This document shows positions 1 to 6,967 of a DNA stretch of 64,000 bases, one piece after another (the stretch's first letter is position 1; the number at the start of each line of letters is the position of its first letter). The notes beneath the pieces were generated by a model. It was not told the DNA's origin. It saw only the letters and a program-made list of their open reading frames with translations, and made no database searches. The stretch is from Mariniflexile jejuense (GTDB lineage Bacteria; Bacteroidota; Bacteroidia; Flavobacteriales; Flavobacteriaceae): NCBI RefSeq assembly GCF_042675665.1, contig NZ_JBHTJI010000001.1, positions 1,550,001 to 1,614,000 of the forward strand. The letters run 5' to 3'. The translations under genes were made by a program, and so were the position numbers.

Positions 1-1
1 T

Positions 2-730
2 GCTCGTACAAGTGAAAACTGGTTTGTATTGGCAGCTATGGGGCGTTCAGCTGGACATTTAGCTTTTGGCATTGCTTCAGCGTGTCATTTTCAAATGATG
101 ATTATTCCGGAAATGTTCAACAAAACTACCATTACATTCGAGAAGATTATCAATATGATTATTTCTTCTATCGTAAAATGTAAAATTAAAGGTGTTGAGT
201 ATGGTGTAGCATTGGTAAGTGAAGGCGTTTTTCATTTTATGGAAGAAGATGAAATAATAAATTCTGGTATCAACTTTACCTATGATGCTCACGGACATCC
301 AGAATTAGGAAACGTAAGTAAGTCGCACATTTTTAACTACTTATTACAAGTAAAATTGAAGGAATTAGGGCTTGATATTAAAACAAGACCCGTTGAACTT
401 GGTTACGAATTAAGATGTTGTAACCCAATTGCATTCGATTTAACTTTATGTACTTTGCTAGGAATAGGTGTTAAAAAATTATACGATCAAGGAATTTCAG
501 GTTGTATAGTAAGTGCAAATTCAAGAGGAGATGTAACCCCGTTATTTTTAAAAGATTTTGAAGATGAAAATGGAAAAATTCCTCCAAGGTTAGTTGATAT
601 CAATTCCGATATGGCACAATTATTTATAAATAATCTATTCTTTATTCAAGAGAAAGATTATGAAAAAGCAAAAAAATATCTACCCAATCCAGAGGCGTAT
701 GATTTCAAAAAAATATTAAACTGGAATTAA
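2..730 (+). CDS. 6-phosphofructokinase family protein (PPi/ATP-PFK), 5' part outside window
   Basis: C-terminal portion of a PfkA-superfamily kinase, which phosphorylates fructose 6-phosphate with ATP or pyrophosphate in the cytoplasm. The frame is open from base 2, so the gene begins upstream and no start can be given. Visible signatures are MGRSAGHLAFGIA near the fragment start and GYELRCCNPIAFD further on; both resemble the substrate-binding blocks of the PPi-dependent/mixed group. The phosphoryl-donor residues that would separate ATP from PPi use lie outside the window. It is followed after 17 bases by KDPG aldolase, probably in the same operon, which places it in central sugar metabolism. 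Confidence 0.85.
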   Translation, partial: ARTSENWFVLAAMGRSAGHLAFGIASACHFQMMIIPEMFNKTTITFEKIINMIISSIVKCKIKGVEYGVALVSEGVFHFMEEDEIINSGINFTYDAHGHPELGNVSKSHIFNYLLQVKLKELGLDIKTRPVELGYELRCCNPIAFDLTLCTLLGIGVKKLYDQGISGCIVSANSRGDVTPLFLKDFEDENGKIPPRLVDINSDMAQLFINNLFFIQEKDYEKAKKYLPNPEAYDFKKILNWN

Positions 731-747
731 AATTTAAAAACAATAAA

Positions 748-1416
748 ATGGCACAATTTTCAAGATTAGAAGTAGCTCAAGCCATGAAAGATACAGGGAT
801 GATTCCTTTATTTTTTCATAGTGATATCGAGTTAAGTAAAAAAGTATTAAAAGCATGTTACGATGGTGGCGCTCGCTTAATGGAGTTTACGGCACGTGGT
901 GATTTTGCTCACGAAGTTTTTGGCGAATTAACAAAATACGCTATTAAAGAATTACCAGGTATGATTATGGGTGTAGGTTCTGTTACCGATGCAGGACAGG
1001 CAACTTTATACATGTCTTTAGGCGCAAACTTTATAGTAACACCTGTTTTAAGAGAAGATATTGCTATAGCTTGTAACCGTAAAAAAGTATTATGGTCTCC
1101 AGGTTGTGGAACATTAACCGAAATAGCAAGAGCTGAAGAGTTAGGTTGCGAAATAGTAAAACTATTCCCTGGTGATATTTACGGGCCACAATTTGTAAAA
1201 GGTATTAAAGGTCCACAACCATGGACAAGTATTATGCCAACAGGTGGTGTTGCTCCTACAGAAGCAAACTTAAAAGGTTGGTTTGATGCAGGTGTAACGT
1301 GTGTAGGTATGGGTTCTCAATTAATTTCTAAAGAAATTATTGCAAATAAAGATTACGCAAAGTTAGAGCAAGATGTAAAAGCTGCTTTAGCAATTGTAAA
1401 AGCTGTTAGAAAATAA
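748..1416 (+). CDS. eda: 2-dehydro-3-deoxy-phosphogluconate (KDPG/KHG) aldolase
   Basis: Cytoplasmic class I aldolase that cleaves 2-keto-3-deoxy-6-phosphogluconate to pyruvate and glyceraldehyde 3-phosphate, the last step of Entner-Doudoroff and of uronate/alginate sugar breakdown. At 222 aa it has the usual family length. Visible family features are Glu46 in LMEFTARG, the Schiff-base lysine Lys138 in EIVKLFPGD, and the phosphate-binding MPTGGV block. ATG start 17 bases after the PFK-family gene. Transcription probably ends at the hairpin centred near 1455. Family identity is secure; the physiological substrate (KDPG versus KHG) is not resolved by sequence. Confidence 0.95.
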   Translation: MAQFSRLEVAQAMKDTGMIPLFFHSDIELSKKVLKACYDGGARLMEFTARGDFAHEVFGELTKYAIKELPGMIMGVGSVTDAGQATLYMSLGANFIVTPVLREDIAIACNRKKVLWSPGCGTLTEIARAEELGCEIVKLFPGDIYGPQFVKGIKGPQPWTSIMPTGGVAPTEANLKGWFDAGVTCVGMGSQLISKEIIANKDYAKLEQDVKAALAIVKAVRK

Positions 1417-1440
1417 TTTAATTATTTTTTTAAATCTTGA

Positions 1441-1472
1441 AAAAGCCGAACTTTTTAGTTCGGCTTTTTTTT
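1441..1472. terminator. bidirectional rho-independent terminator (eda / convergent lipoprotein gene)
   Basis: An 11-bp perfect stem, 1441-1451 (AAAAGCCGAAC) with 1458-1468 (GTTCGGCTTTT), has a 6-nt loop and a T-run on the plus strand; the A-run at its base gives a U-run on the minus transcript. It sits between eda and a convergent gene, so it can serve both. Confidence 0.9.
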
Positions 1473-1917
1473 ATTCTATACGTTTATAGTTTTCACCATA
1501 AGTTGGTTGTTCTAAACTATCTACTTCTATTTGAGTAAATTTATTTTTATCTAGCATTATATTAAAAACAAACTTCTTTTTCTCTTTAATTCTGCTCTCC
1601 ATTGCCTTAGAGCCATAATCTAAAATTTCAGTTAGCATACCATCTTTTAAAGTGTAGTTTCCAACACCAAACCAATCAAGAGAATCCGATGTTCTTAACC
1701 TACTCCACATTACTTTAGTTTGAGAAAACATTTTCATTTGTTTATAATTACTTGAAGATTTTATGGTGTCTACACTACCATCGTCTCTGTAGTTTAAAAA
1801 ACTAACAAGTTCCCAAGCACCTTCTAAAGTAGGTGGTTTTGCTTCAATTTCGGTTTTATTTTTTTTATTACAAGAAAATAATAGGGTAGCACAAAGGATG
1901 AATGATAAAGTTTTCAT
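1471..1917 (-). CDS. lipoprotein, lipocalin-like hypothetical protein
   Basis: 148-aa protein with a short lipoprotein signal peptide: hydrophobic ILCATLLFS followed by Cys16 and a charged NKKNK linker. It is likely anchored to a membrane facing the periplasm. The mature part starts with EGAWELVSF and consists of predicted beta strands with the 'GxWxL' type start seen in small lipocalin-like Bacteroidota lipoproteins. No catalytic motif is visible. It stands alone, convergent with eda and divergent from trxB. Function unknown; the lipocalin-like fold is inferred from the pattern, not demonstrated. Confidence 0.75.
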   Translation of the reverse strand: MKTLSFILCATLLFSCNKKNKTEIEAKPPTLEGAWELVSFLNYRDDGSVDTIKSSSNYKQMKMFSQTKVMWSRLRTSDSLDWFGVGNYTLKDGMLTEILDYGSKAMESRIKEKKKFVFNIMLDKNKFTQIEVDSLEQPTYGENYKRIE

Positions 1918-2052
1918 AATTGGTTTATTTAGTTAAAAGTCAGTTTATTACAATTTACAAAAAAAATAGATAAATAGATAATGGAATAGTTGCTAATTAT
2001 GGTATGATAATATCTTTTGATAATTTTAGTGAAAGTTTTAAACCAAAAATTC

Positions 2053-2060
2053 TACTTTTG
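2053..2060 (+). promoter_or_regulatory. candidate -7 promoter box of trxB
   Basis: TACTTTTG matches the Bacteroidota sigma-ABfrA -7 consensus TAnnTTTG and lies 25 bases before the trxB ATG. No convincing -33 TTTG was found at the expected spacing. Confidence 0.55.
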
Positions 2061-2085
2061 TTATGATTAATAATTAATAGCAATT

Positions 2086-3066
2086 ATGTCAGATACAATA
2101 GAAAAAGTAAAATGCTTAATAATAGGTTCTGGTCCGGCAGGATACACAGCAGCCATTTATGCTGCCAGAGCAAATATGAACCCCGTTTTATATCAAGGAA
2201 CACAACCAGGAGGTCAATTAACAACAACTAATGAAGTTGAAAATTTTCCAGGATATCCAACAGGTATAACAGGACCAGAAATGATGATGGAGTTACAAAA
2301 ACAGGCAGAGCGCTTTGAAACTGATGTACGCGATGGTTGGATAACTAAAGTAGATTTTTCAGGCGATATACATAAAGTTTGGGTAAATGATACCAAAGAA
2401 ATACATTGCGAAACTGTAATTATATCAACAGGCGCATCTGCTAAATATTTAGGTTTAGATTCTGAACAGAAATATTTAAAATTAGGTGGTGGTGTTTCGG
2501 CATGTGCTGTTTGTGATGGCTTCTTTTATAGAAATCAAGAAGTAGTAATTGTTGGTGCAGGAGATTCCGCCTGTGAAGAAGCACATTACTTATCAAAACT
2601 TTGTAAAAAGGTAACTATGTTAGTAAGACGTGATGAGTTTAGAGCATCAAAAATTATGGCAGAACGTGTTAAAAAAACAGCTAATATAGAAATACTGTTT
2701 AATACCGAAACCGATGAGGTTTTAGGCGACGGACAAGTTGTAACAGGTGTTCGAGCTAAAAATAATATAACAGGTGAATTAACTGAAATTCCTGCAACTG
2801 GATTTTTTGTAGCCATAGGGCATAAACCAAATACCGATATTTTTAAAGATTTTTTAAATTTAGATGAAACAGGTTATATTATAAATGTACCTGGAACATC
2901 AAAAACAAATATTGAAGGAGTTTTTGTTTCTGGTGATGCTGCAGACCACGTTTATAGACAGGCAGTTACAGCTGCAGGAACTGGTTGTATGGCGGCTTTA
3001 GATGCAGAACGCTATTTAGCAGCAAAAGATTCAACTTTTGAAGTATCTACATCTAATTACAATTAG
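2086..3066 (+). CDS. trxB: thioredoxin-disulfide reductase
   Basis: Cytoplasmic FAD/NADPH flavoenzyme that reduces thioredoxin. At 326 aa it has the typical low-Mr TrxR length. Visible: N-terminal FAD dinucleotide-binding GSGPAGYTAAIYAAR, the redox pair C140-AVC143-D, the second Rossmann motif GAGDSACEEA with downstream RRDEFRAS for NADPH, and the C-terminal FAD motif VFVSGDAAD. All key residues are present. Single-gene unit: a candidate -7 box upstream and a strong hairpin terminator downstream. Start is the ATG giving MSDTIEKVKCLIIGSG, the normal N-terminus. Confidence 0.97.
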   Translation: MSDTIEKVKCLIIGSGPAGYTAAIYAARANMNPVLYQGTQPGGQLTTTNEVENFPGYPTGITGPEMMMELQKQAERFETDVRDGWITKVDFSGDIHKVWVNDTKEIHCETVIISTGASAKYLGLDSEQKYLKLGGGVSACAVCDGFFYRNQEVVIVGAGDSACEEAHYLSKLCKKVTMLVRRDEFRASKIMAERVKKTANIEILFNTETDEVLGDGQVVTGVRAKNNITGELTEIPATGFFVAIGHKPNTDIFKDFLNLDETGYIINVPGTSKTNIEGVFVSGDAADHVYRQAVTAAGTGCMAALDAERYLAAKDSTFEVSTSNYN

Positions 3067-3086
3067 ATTATAAAAATTAAAGTTTG

Positions 3087-3115
3087 AAGCCGAAGTATTT
3101 GCTTCGGCTTTTTTT
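3087..3115 (+). terminator. rho-independent terminator of trxB
   Basis: 9-bp stem 3087-3095 (AAGCCGAAG) with 3102-3110 (CTTCGGCTT), 6-nt loop, followed by a T-run to 3115, starting 20 bases after the trxB stop codon. Confidence 0.9.
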
Positions 3116-3170
3116 ATTAATTGTTTTTTAAAATTTAATAAAATGTGTTTTCTTTGAAAACAGTTTTAAA

Positions 3171-3244
3171 CGGGATGTGGCGCAGTCTGGTAGCGTACAC
3201 GGCTGGGGGTCGTGTGGTCGCAGGTTCAAATCCTGTCATCCCGA
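3171..3244 (+). tRNA. tRNA-Pro(GGG)
   Basis: Cloverleaf reads directly from the sequence. Acceptor 3171-3177 (CGGGATG) pairs with 3237-3243 (CATCCCG). The anticodon stem CACGG/TCGTG carries the loop CTGGGGG, giving anticodon GGG. The T arm is CAGGTTCAAATCCTG and the discriminator is A3244; CCA is not encoded. It faces tRNA-Pro(TGG) at 16311-16385 across the accessory region. The fossil integrase begins almost directly after its 3' end. Confidence 0.95.
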
Positions 3245-3281
3245 CAAAATAGACTTACTATATTGTATATGAAAAAGGTTG

Positions 3282-3408
3282 CGAGATTTCAGAACACTTA
3301 CCGCACACCGTAATTCTGGCATAAAGTGGAGCTTTTTTGTTTTTGGCACTTGCCAGTTTTAGCCAAAACAGGATAGTAAAGGTGTTTGAATGTGTTATAA
3401 TCTTTCAT
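3282..3408 (-). pseudogene. tyrosine recombinase/integrase, N-terminal fossil (frameshifted)
   Basis: Reading the minus strand from an ATG at 3408 gives MKDYNTFKHLYYPVLAKT. One frame over, from 3347 to 3282, gives AKNKKAPLYARITVCGK followed by CSEIS. Together these match the arm-binding N-terminus of Bacteroidota integrases, TF..(L/F)Y...K....APLYARITVNGKRSEIS; the intact copy at 14820-16085 has LSIYVRITVNGRRSEIS at the same place. The break lies near 3346-3349, inside a short A-rich run. Homology stops after SEIS and nothing of the catalytic domain survives. It was missed by ORF calling because of the frameshift and its short length. Confidence 0.85.
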
Positions 3409-3598
3409 TTTTAAATTAAACATTAAAAACAAAAGTCAAATCAAATCATTCGGTTACCTTTTTTATGGCTTTTTAGTATTAGTAACCGAATAGGTCACTT
3501 TTTCACCAAACAAAAACAAATTAACCGAACATTTTAAAACACAAAACCTTGATAATAATTAAATTACCAAGGTTTTATTTGTTATTAATTCTGATATT
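3409..3598. other. non-coding upstream/attachment arm of the fossil integrase
   Basis: No gene. Contains a perfect 10-bp inverted repeat ATTCGGTTAC (3448-3457) / GTAACCGAAT (3482-3491), a third related word TTAACCGAA (3522-3530), and a hairpin AAAACCTTG/CAAGGTTTT (3543-3551/3568-3576). The hairpin would lie directly 3' of a tRNA read leftward from 3611, so it could be a tRNA terminator supplied by the older element. The repeated TTCGGTTA words are candidate arm-type integrase sites. Confidence 0.55.
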
Positions 3599-3611
3599 GT
3601 CGGGGTGGCAG
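3599..3611 (-). repeat. left attachment repeat (13 bp, copy of the tRNA-Pro 3' end)
   Basis: GTCGGGGTGGCAG occurs here and at 16310-16322, where it is the 3' end of tRNA-Pro(TGG) on the minus strand, in the same orientation. Similarity to the tRNA continues weakly to the right (CTCCT and TCCC words with about the tRNA spacing). This is what remains at the distal end after integration into a tRNA 3' end. Confidence 0.8.
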
Positions 3612-3825
3612 ACTTAATTCAAAATCTCCTAATCCCCCAATACTACTGATTTATTGCGGTTTTTACCTTTTTGTGCTCACCTAATTGTACACTAAACTTC
3701 AAAAGAACATCGATGTAATTTAATTTGATTGTTTTTAATGTAATAAAAGTACAAATTTAATCAATCAAGAAATACATCATAACTTACATTTTTTTAAGTT
3801 ACAATATTAGCATAACTTGTAAGTT
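3612..3825. other. left end of the element, non-coding; contains a candidate arm-type site
   Basis: No credible ORF. GTGCTCACCTAATTGTACAC (3673-3692) matches the int-proximal GTGCACACCTGATTGCACAC (16178-16197) at 17 of 20 positions in the same orientation. A small hairpin AACTTA...TAAGTT (3781-3786/3795-3800) follows the stop codon of the minus-strand gene at 3826 and may help end its transcript. Confidence 0.5.
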
Positions 3826-4359
3826 TTATAACCCTTGAAGTGATATCTTTGTTATAATACTGTTAGTTAATTCCACTAAAACGTAATTTTCTTCAGGAGT
3901 AAAGAATGTATTACTATTAGGATTTATTTTAATAATTATATCTCCAGATTCTGAATTTGTAACAAAATTACTTCCCAATACACTAACCGTATCACCTACT
4001 TTAAACAAAACACCTTTTATTTCCACTGAAATATCAGGAGATATCACTTCAATCTCAGCTATTTCATAATTTTGATTTGTTCCTTGGCTACTTTTTAAAA
4101 AGGTAATGTTTAATCCGTCTTTTGAAAATCTTTTATAACTATCAGGTATTTCAATTACTTCGTATCCAAATGTTCTGTTAAAAATTGAATTCATTTGAGT
4201 AATATCCGCATTTGTATTGTTAATATTTAAAAACGTTACTCCATCTATTTTTATATTAACATATTCTTGATATGTTAATAGATTAAAAGTTTGTGAAGTA
4301 CAACTTAAAGAAAATAAAAACAAAAGTTGAATTGCTGAATTTAAAATTATTTTTTTCAT
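3826..4359 (-). CDS. secreted lipoprotein of unknown function
   Basis: 177 aa. The N-terminus MKKIILNSAIQLLFLFSLS followed by Cys20 is a lipoprotein signal peptide. The mature part begins TSQTFNLLTYQEYVNIKIDG and is rich in Ile, Asn and Thr with alternating beta-strand character and no recognisable enzyme motif. It lies 6 bases downstream of the M23-peptidase gene on the same strand and is presumably co-transcribed with it, so it may be an accessory or immunity-like partner; that role is inference only. It is the leftmost gene of the element. Confidence 0.7.
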   Translation of the reverse strand: MKKIILNSAIQLLFLFSLSCTSQTFNLLTYQEYVNIKIDGVTFLNINNTNADITQMNSIFNRTFGYEVIEIPDSYKRFSKDGLNITFLKSSQGTNQNYEIAEIEVISPDISVEIKGVLFKVGDTVSVLGSNFVTNSESGDIIIKINPNSNTFFTPEENYVLVELTNSIITKISLQGL

Positions 4360-4365
4360 ATTTAT

Positions 4366-5433
4366 TTAATTACAATTATTAATTGGTTTACCACTGGAGT
4401 CAAATTTAGTGGCCAAATAGTTTTCAGGGTTTAGTGCTGTTCCACTACTATTCTTAATCTTAATATGTACATGAGAAACAGATAGCCCTTGACTAATTGC
4501 GTTACCTAAATTCCCTGAATCACCTTGATAACCTATTATATCTCCAGCTTTTACATCCCCAGTAACTCTATTATTTTCCTGTAAATGAAAATATTGAATA
4601 GATATGTTTTCACCATTTACAATAGCTGTTTGATAAACTACATAACCTGCTTTTGGAATTAAAGCGGTCGCTTGGGCATGACCATCAAACATAGCATAAA
4701 CTGGTGATCCATAGGAGTTTTTTATATCCAGCCCTCCATGAAATTGTTTGCCTCCTGATCTAGTATATCCAAATTTCCCTCCATTAATCCCAGAATTTTT
4801 TTGTGCAGCAACCTCAGGGTTCTTTACAGGATCTCCTTTACATGGCTTATCATTCACACAACTACTGCCATCGCCACCACAAACACCACAATTATCTTTT
4901 ACACCAAAACAATCATCTATGCAGTTATTTATACCATCACCATCGCTATCATTTTCACAATTGTTATAATCCATACATCCTATACCAAAGCATTCACAAG
5001 CATCCCCACTGGGGCATGTTTCTTCTTCTGGATCTGGATCTGTAACTGGTGGACAATAATATGGGTCGCAGGCACAAGAAATACATTCATCATCACTATT
5101 AGAAGAACTTCCAATAATTACCATTTCATCAAAATTTTGACCATAATTAGTTTGAATTGCTGCGTCATAAACATCAATAACTCCATCATCATTCCAATCG
5201 TAAACATCATTGGTAACGTCATCGTCATTATTAACATCATATATATAATCATTAGGGTCAGTAAATACATCGTAATCAATATCATTATCTTCTGCCCAAC
5301 TAATCCAATCATCCACTCCCCAATCATCTCCTGCTTCACTGTAATCTTGGGCAATTCCCAAATTACACCCCAAACAAAAAAACAACCCTAAAAGTAAAAA
5401 ATTTTTAAAAGCTAATTTAGTATAATTTTTCAT
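4366..5433 (-). CDS. secreted M23 metallopeptidase with Asp/Cys-rich calcium-binding-like region
   Basis: 355 aa. A signal peptide (about residues 1-28, with a possible lipobox near Cys20/Cys23) is followed by an acidic region. It holds an EF-hand/dockerin-like motif (NDDGVIDVYD, 81-90), a Cys-rich stretch (116-152), and a TSP3-like block NDSDGDGINNCIDDC with NCGVCGGDGSSC (161-192). The C-terminal lysostaphin-type M23 domain (about 215-335) keeps the zinc/catalytic set: H232 and D236 (HGGLD), H283 (YFHL), H321 and H323 (HVH). Such enzymes cleave peptidoglycan cross-links or glycine-rich peptides outside the cell. Encoded directly upstream of a secreted lipoprotein. The target is unknown. Confidence 0.85.
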   Translation of the reverse strand: MKNYTKLAFKNFLLLGLFFCLGCNLGIAQDYSEAGDDWGVDDWISWAEDNDIDYDVFTDPNDYIYDVNNDDDVTNDVYDWNDDGVIDVYDAAIQTNYGQNFDEMVIIGSSSNSDDECISCACDPYYCPPVTDPDPEEETCPSGDACECFGIGCMDYNNCENDSDGDGINNCIDDCFGVKDNCGVCGGDGSSCVNDKPCKGDPVKNPEVAAQKNSGINGGKFGYTRSGGKQFHGGLDIKNSYGSPVYAMFDGHAQATALIPKAGYVVYQTAIVNGENISIQYFHLQENNRVTGDVKAGDIIGYQGDSGNLGNAISQGLSVSHVHIKIKNSSGTALNPENYLATKFDSSGKPINNCN

Positions 5434-5445
5434 ATCAATTTTGTA

Positions 5446-6909
5446 TTAGTTGCTTTTAACAATCATTCGGGTGTAAATTTGGTTGCCCGCAATAATCCTT
5501 ACTACATAGTACCCTTCGGGCAAACTACTGTCTATGGGTATGGTGTAGGTGTATTCGCCTGCTTGCTGTGTGGTATTTGGCAGTATGCTTATATGCTGCG
5601 CTGTATGCAAACCAACCAATTCTACAAACACCTCGCTAGCGGTTTCCAGTTGATACTGTACTGTTAGACTATTATTGAACGGTACAGGATAAAGCTTAAT
5701 AAATTGGTTTTCTTGGGCTGCAAGTGCTTCTAGTATTTCAGTATCCAAGGCATCTACTGAGTCTTTTGGTCTTAGAACCAAACTCATGGGTTGCCCATAT
5801 TCTGTCCAAGATTCTATAAAAGTGTCAACTGTTCCCGTTAAATACGTAGTACCCAATAGTTCCTTTTGTTGAAGGACTAATGTAAAAACCGTATAATCTA
5901 AGCTTAACTCGTTGGGATTATCCGGGTATAATCTATCCATAGCAAAGCTTAAATTGGTATCTATATAGATATTACCATCTTGCCATTGTGCCGAAGCTGT
6001 TTTTTCCTGACCATTAATGGATGCTTTTATACCAATTGCAGTATTGCCAGAAGCATCAAAATTAATTGATATTGGCACAATGCGTTCTATAGTTTTCCCA
6101 GACCAATCGTATTGTACAAGCTTCCCAATCCATTCACCAGCAACCATTTCTTTTGTTAAAGTTTCCTGATAGGTTTCTATATTAATTTCTGAAATCACTT
6201 CGGGTTGTATATAGGTAGAATCCACTTCTATATTAGTTTGCATTGTTGCTTCTATAGCGACCTCGTTCTTTTCTTTTTGTTGTGCTTGTATGTATTTTGC
6301 AAGTGTTTTACTATTTACCGTATTGTTGTTCAGTAAAAACTCTAGAGCTTTATTTTCATCGGCAGGCACGCCATAACCTAAATAATAACATAAGCCTAAA
6401 AAGTGGACTGCCATAACATCGGTACTTTGGTTAAACCAATACACGGCTTTTTGGTAATCCTGTGTTACTCCATAACCTTTAAAGTACATATAGCCCAAGG
6501 TGTATGCTGCTCTTTGGCTACCGTTTTCTGTTGCTTTTTCAAACCATTCCATGGCTTTAGCAAAACTAAGCTCACAGCCCATGCCATATTTGTAAAGCCT
6601 TCCTAAATTATATTGGGCTTCTGGATACGCTTTATGTGCAGCACTTGATATATAGTAAAATGCTTTATTTATATCTTTTTTGGTTTGAATACCATTTAAG
6701 TAAAACATGCCTAAATAGTTTTCTGCTTTGGCATCACCTTGTAAAGCACAAGGTTCTACTAATGCAAATAAGGTGTTTTGCTGCCCGAAAGGTGATTTTT
6801 TTAATAATATACTATTGGCTTTTTCTAAGTTTTTTTCACAATCTTCCTGTGCATTTAATGCAAATACAACTAAAGAAAAATGAAAAAAGAGATACATGAA
6901 TTTTTTCAT
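5446..6909 (-). CDS. Sel1-repeat protein with type IX secretion C-terminal sorting domain
   Basis: 487 aa. An N-terminal signal peptide (MKKFMYLFFHFSLVVFALNA) is followed by tandem Sel1-like helical repeats at about 55-195 (YLGMFYLNG, NLGRLYKYG, TLGYMYFKGYG, FLGLCYYLGYG). Next come a Thr/Glu-rich linker, a beta-rich middle region (about 255-390), and a C-terminal domain of about 85 residues starting LYPVPFNNSLTVQY and ending YYVVRIIAGNQIYTRMIVKSN-like beta strands. That last part is a type A T9SS sorting signal, so the protein is expected at the cell surface or in the medium. It sits 12 bases upstream of the M23 gene on the same strand. Sel1 repeats usually mediate protein contacts; the partner is unknown. 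Confidence 0.85.
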   Translation of the reverse strand: MKKFMYLFFHFSLVVFALNAQEDCEKNLEKANSILLKKSPFGQQNTLFALVEPCALQGDAKAENYLGMFYLNGIQTKKDINKAFYYISSAAHKAYPEAQYNLGRLYKYGMGCELSFAKAMEWFEKATENGSQRAAYTLGYMYFKGYGVTQDYQKAVYWFNQSTDVMAVHFLGLCYYLGYGVPADENKALEFLLNNNTVNSKTLAKYIQAQQKEKNEVAIEATMQTNIEVDSTYIQPEVISEINIETYQETLTKEMVAGEWIGKLVQYDWSGKTIERIVPISINFDASGNTAIGIKASINGQEKTASAQWQDGNIYIDTNLSFAMDRLYPDNPNELSLDYTVFTLVLQQKELLGTTYLTGTVDTFIESWTEYGQPMSLVLRPKDSVDALDTEILEALAAQENQFIKLYPVPFNNSLTVQYQLETASEVFVELVGLHTAQHISILPNTTQQAGEYTYTIPIDSSLPEGYYVVRIIAGNQIYTRMIVKSN

Positions 6910-6967
6910 CGATAATATAATTTAATTGAAATTAGTTGGTTGGATTATAAGCTGAAGAGGATAAAGC

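Larger units (their letters stand above)
3245..3611. mobile_element. remnant of an older tRNA-Pro integrative element
   Basis: Holds, in order, the decayed N-terminus of a tyrosine recombinase (minus strand), its upstream region with repeated TTCGGTTA words, a 9-bp hairpin (3543-3551/3568-3576), and a 13-bp copy of the tRNA-Pro 3' end (3599-3611). The right edge of the intact element has the same order and spacing: int start, a 9-bp hairpin with 16-nt loop, 22 bases, then GTCGGGGTGGCAG. The inference is that this is the integrase-proximal end of an earlier element that used the same tRNA, was pushed away by the newer insertion, and then lost most of its body up to tRNA-Pro(GGG). Confidence 0.75.

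Noticed and set aside
3245..3260. tRNA-Pro(GGG) 3' end as the attachment site of the intact element
   Set aside because: Its 3' end (CATCCCG) differs from the 13-bp repeat and lies in inverted orientation to it. The exact direct repeat pairs 3599-3611 with tRNA-Pro(TGG).
4801..5391. 196-aa plus-strand ORF opposite the M23 peptidase gene
   Set aside because: Its composition (Ile/Thr/Asn runs) is the antisense of the Asp-rich and Asn-rich coding strand. It has no start context, and the minus-strand gene has signal peptide and catalytic motifs.
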